A DNA stretch of 7,433 bases, taken from assembly GCA_023228875.1 (NCBI GenBank), contig JALOAG010000037.1:1-7433 (forward strand). The letters run 5' to 3'. The notes under the pieces are model-generated. The model was not told the origin of the DNA. It made no database searches and worked only from the letters and a program-made list of their open reading frames with translations. This DNA comes from Bacteroidia bacterium. Its GTDB lineage: Bacteria > Bacteroidota > Bacteroidia > NS11-12g > UBA955. A program made the position numbers and the translations under genes. Positions 5,619 to 7,433 of the stretch are shown one piece after another; position 1 is the first letter of the stretch, and the number at the start of each line of letters is the position of its first letter.

Positions 5619-6256
5619 TATGTATTTACTTCTTGCTTTGTAGTAATCAAGAAAAGTTTGCACTCAATCAACGTAAAATATTCTCTTTAGAAGCAAAAAG
5701 GGAAAGAAAGGTGTGTATTGGTATTTATAGATAATCGAATTGGTAAAAATATAAGTGTTTTTCCTGATAAGTAATAAGAAGTAATAGGTTTTACAAAAAC
5801 ATGAAAAAATTTAATGATATTTGTTACAGGTCTGTGGCATGTAAGAATAATTGCTTCATAATTTATAAACATTATCCTTATACATCCCCATTTGCTAGCT
5901 TGATTCAGAATTACAATGGATTTGGGATGTGGAAACAGGTCTAAAAGTGCGTTGTAAACAAATCTCTTGATGGGACTCCTATTTATGAAAACCTTACTGA
6001 TAAAGTTATTTATTTGTGCCCCTCTAAAACTAACAATATAGTTGTAGAGCTTTATTTTTTGTAAATTTTTGTTGTCGTTGCTTAGTCACAAATCTAAGAG
6101 AGATTGTTAAATGCAAAGAGAAAAATTAAATATACATCTATTTTTGAAATTACTAGTCTCTAAATAATCAAATATACAGGATTATAAGTGTTTTAGTTTG
6201 TTAACGGTGTCAAATAATAAAAATTACAGGATAGTAGTTATAAATATTAAGATTTG
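5619..6256. other. AT-rich stretch without a recognisable gene
   Basis: About 640 bp between the repeat array and the fic promoter show stops in all frames and no family I recognise. The longest candidates are a 61-codon minus-strand ORF (5687-5872) with no clear ribosome binding site and a 47-codon plus-strand ORF (5801-5944) with four cysteines and no good ribosome binding site. Short direct repeats are present: GTAATA twice near 5771-5787 and TACAGGAT at 6175 and 6225. No inverted terminal repeats or transposase fragments are evident. Confidence 0.5.
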
Positions 6257-6285
6257 TTGACATGGCGGTGTTTTGTACTTATATT
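6257..6285 (+). promoter_or_regulatory. Promoter of the fic gene
   Basis: TTGACA (6257-6262, perfect -35) and TATATT (6280-6285, 5 of 6) are 17 bp apart, 34 bp before the ATG at 6319. An inverted repeat GGTGT (6267-6271) and ACACC (6287-6291), with centres 20 bp apart, flanks the -10 and could be an operator, but its arms are only 5 bp long. Confidence 0.75.
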
Positions 6286-6318
6286 TACACCATAGTACCA
6301 ATTTAGTGAGGTTTGACC

Positions 6319-7433
6319 ATGGAAATACTTGTTTCTGATAATAGATTTGCTGGATATTCATATCTTATCGAAAAACTTGGAATAGTAAGTATTCCCAATT
6401 GGCATAGATCGACAGTTTCTTCTACTGGTACACATTTTTCAAAAATAGAGGATGGTTTTGTAGATGAGATGTTCAGAAACCAATATTGGCCTGGAGAGAC
6501 GATTGGTGACCACCTAGAGTTTGCAATCAAATATGATGGGGTAAATCTAACCTTGCTGACACAAATTTTTGAGAAGATACCTGTTGAGGAACTCGTCAAA
6601 TATATAACATCAAAACCCACTGGCAAGTATACTCGAAGGATCTGGTTTTTCTATGAGTTTTTATTAGGAAAGTACCTTCCAATTGATGATATGAACAGTG
6701 GCAATTATATTAATGCACTGGAAACTAATGAGTACTTCACCATTCAGAATGGAGAACGATCCACACGCCATCGGGTAGTGAACAACCTTCTCGGACCTCG
6801 ATCCTTTTGCCCAATTGTTAGGAAGACAGAAAAGCTCTTAGAGTTGGATTCTGCAGCTATTCAAAATCGATGTGAAGAGATTGTTAAAGGTTATCCTCCA
6901 CAGCTAATTCGCCGTTCTTTGAACTATCTATACAACAAAGAGACAAAATCTTCCTTTGAAATAGAAGGGGTGAGAAGTAATGCTTCTCGTACTGAAAAAT
7001 TCATTGCAGCCTTGCAGCTTGCTAAGCAGGACGACTATTTAGAAAAAAGTAGGTTGATTGAACTACAGAATATGATTGTTGATCCACGCTTTGCTGATAG
7101 CGACTATCGCGCGAACCAGAATTACGTTGGGCAAACAGTAGCCTTTCAGAAGGAGCTTGTCCATTACATCTGCCCAAAACCTGAAGATCTGCCAAATCTG
7201 ATGGAGGGCTTACTTGCTGCTCATAATAGAATGAAAACAGGTGGAGTTTCACCTATTATCCACGCTACAGTAATAGCCTATGGTTTTGTATTTTTGCACC
7301 CATTTGGCGATGGAAATGGTCGGATACATCGATTTTTAATCCATAATGTTCTCTCTTTGCGCCACATGGTGCCAAAAGGTCTCATGTTCCCTATATCAGC
7401 TGTTATGCTGAAGTATCCAGAAGATTACGATAA
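6319..7433 (+). CDS. Fic family protein (class II AMPylase-like), 3'-truncated by window edge
   Basis: There are 371 codons from ATG 6319 with no stop before the window end. The core has the full catalytic motif HPFGDGNGR (327-335), with H327 the expected catalytic base and the DGNGR loop for nucleotide phosphates. Upstream, SFEIEG (212-217) fits the (S/T)xxxE(G/N) inhibitory helix, here on the N-terminal side of the Fic core in the same chain, as in class II Fic proteins. Known members of this class transfer AMP to target hydroxyls and are held inactive by the glutamate (E216 here). Residues 1-200 are an N-terminal extension without a motif I recognise. Relatives of this type are roughly 500 residues with a C-terminal winged helix, so about a quarter may be missing. 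GTGAGG (6306-6311) lies 7 bp before the ATG, and the gene has its own promoter. No separate antitoxin gene is seen upstream. Confidence 0.93.
   Translation, partial: MEILVSDNRFAGYSYLIEKLGIVSIPNWHRSTVSSTGTHFSKIEDGFVDEMFRNQYWPGETIGDHLEFAIKYDGVNLTLLTQIFEKIPVEELVKYITSKPTGKYTRRIWFFYEFLLGKYLPIDDMNSGNYINALETNEYFTIQNGERSTRHRVVNNLLGPRSFCPIVRKTEKLLELDSAAIQNRCEEIVKGYPPQLIRRSLNYLYNKETKSSFEIEGVRSNASRTEKFIAALQLAKQDDYLEKSRLIELQNMIVDPRFADSDYRANQNYVGQTVAFQKELVHYICPKPEDLPNLMEGLLAAHNRMKTGGVSPIIHATVIAYGFVFLHPFGDGNGRIHRFLIHNVLSLRHMVPKGLMFPISAVMLKYPEDYD

Noticed and set aside
5687..5872. 61-codon minus-strand ORF in the AT-rich gap
   Set aside because: No clear ribosome binding site or family resemblance, and its composition is that expected from AT-rich non-coding DNA.
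5801..5944. 47-codon plus-strand ORF with four cysteines
   Set aside because: The upstream sequence lacks a credible ribosome binding site and there is no recognisable motif; too short to support.
6169..6232. TACAGGAT repeated 50 bp apart upstream of the fic promoter
   Set aside because: Two short copies in AT-rich DNA with no shared flanks; chance is a sufficient explanation.
6303..6626. 107-codon minus-strand ORF
   Set aside because: It lies opposite the fic gene, which has a promoter, a ribosome binding site and clear motifs; the minus-strand product resembles nothing.

Overview
The window looks like an accessory (defence or toxin-antitoxin type) region of a low-GC bacterium, most likely a Bacillota. 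This rests on AT-rich DNA, strong AGGAGG-like ribosome binding sites, GTG/ATG starts and clean sigma-70/A-type promoters (TTGATA-N17-TATAAT and TTGACA-N17-TATATT). I cannot name a genus. No rRNA, tRNA, CRISPR array, transposase or integrase is visible.

Layout from left to right. (1) Positions 2-523, + strand: the 3' part of a DUF6577-type, AbiEi-like antitoxin gene that enters from outside the window. (2) Positions 703-2502, + strand: a tight two-gene operon encoding an FRG-domain protein and a sce7725/beta-protein-like protein. (3) Positions 2511-3380, - strand: a sce7726-family protein with a PD-(D/E)xK nuclease-like core, tail to tail with the operon and only 8 bp away. (4) Positions 3445-3828, + strand: an isolated C-terminal remnant of a Fic/AlbA_2-type protein (Fic-like C-terminal winged helix) with no usable translation start. 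(5) Positions 3829-4242: a gene-poor stretch with one doubtful small ORF. (6) Positions 4243-5520, - strand: an AAA_14/DUF4143 ATPase, clearly richer in GC than its surroundings. It has its own promoter, in which three copies of a 14-bp repeat are spaced exactly 23 bp apart. (7) Positions about 5619-6256: AT-rich DNA without a convincing gene. (8) From 6319 to the window end, + strand: a Fic-family AMPylase-type protein with an intact HPFGDGNGR motif and an SxxxEG inhibitory motif. It runs out of the window.

The most coherent candidate system is the FRG / sce7725-like / sce7726 trio. It combines a conserved domain of unknown activity, a partner with a barrel-like pattern and a Cys/His cluster, and a probable restriction-endonuclease-fold protein. 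The second strong signal is the periodic repeat array that overlaps the -35 element and spacer of the ATPase promoter, which looks like an operator for autoregulation. The remaining genes (antitoxin-like, Fic, Fic remnant, ATPase) fit an island where small self-contained stress, toxin or defence modules accumulate and decay.
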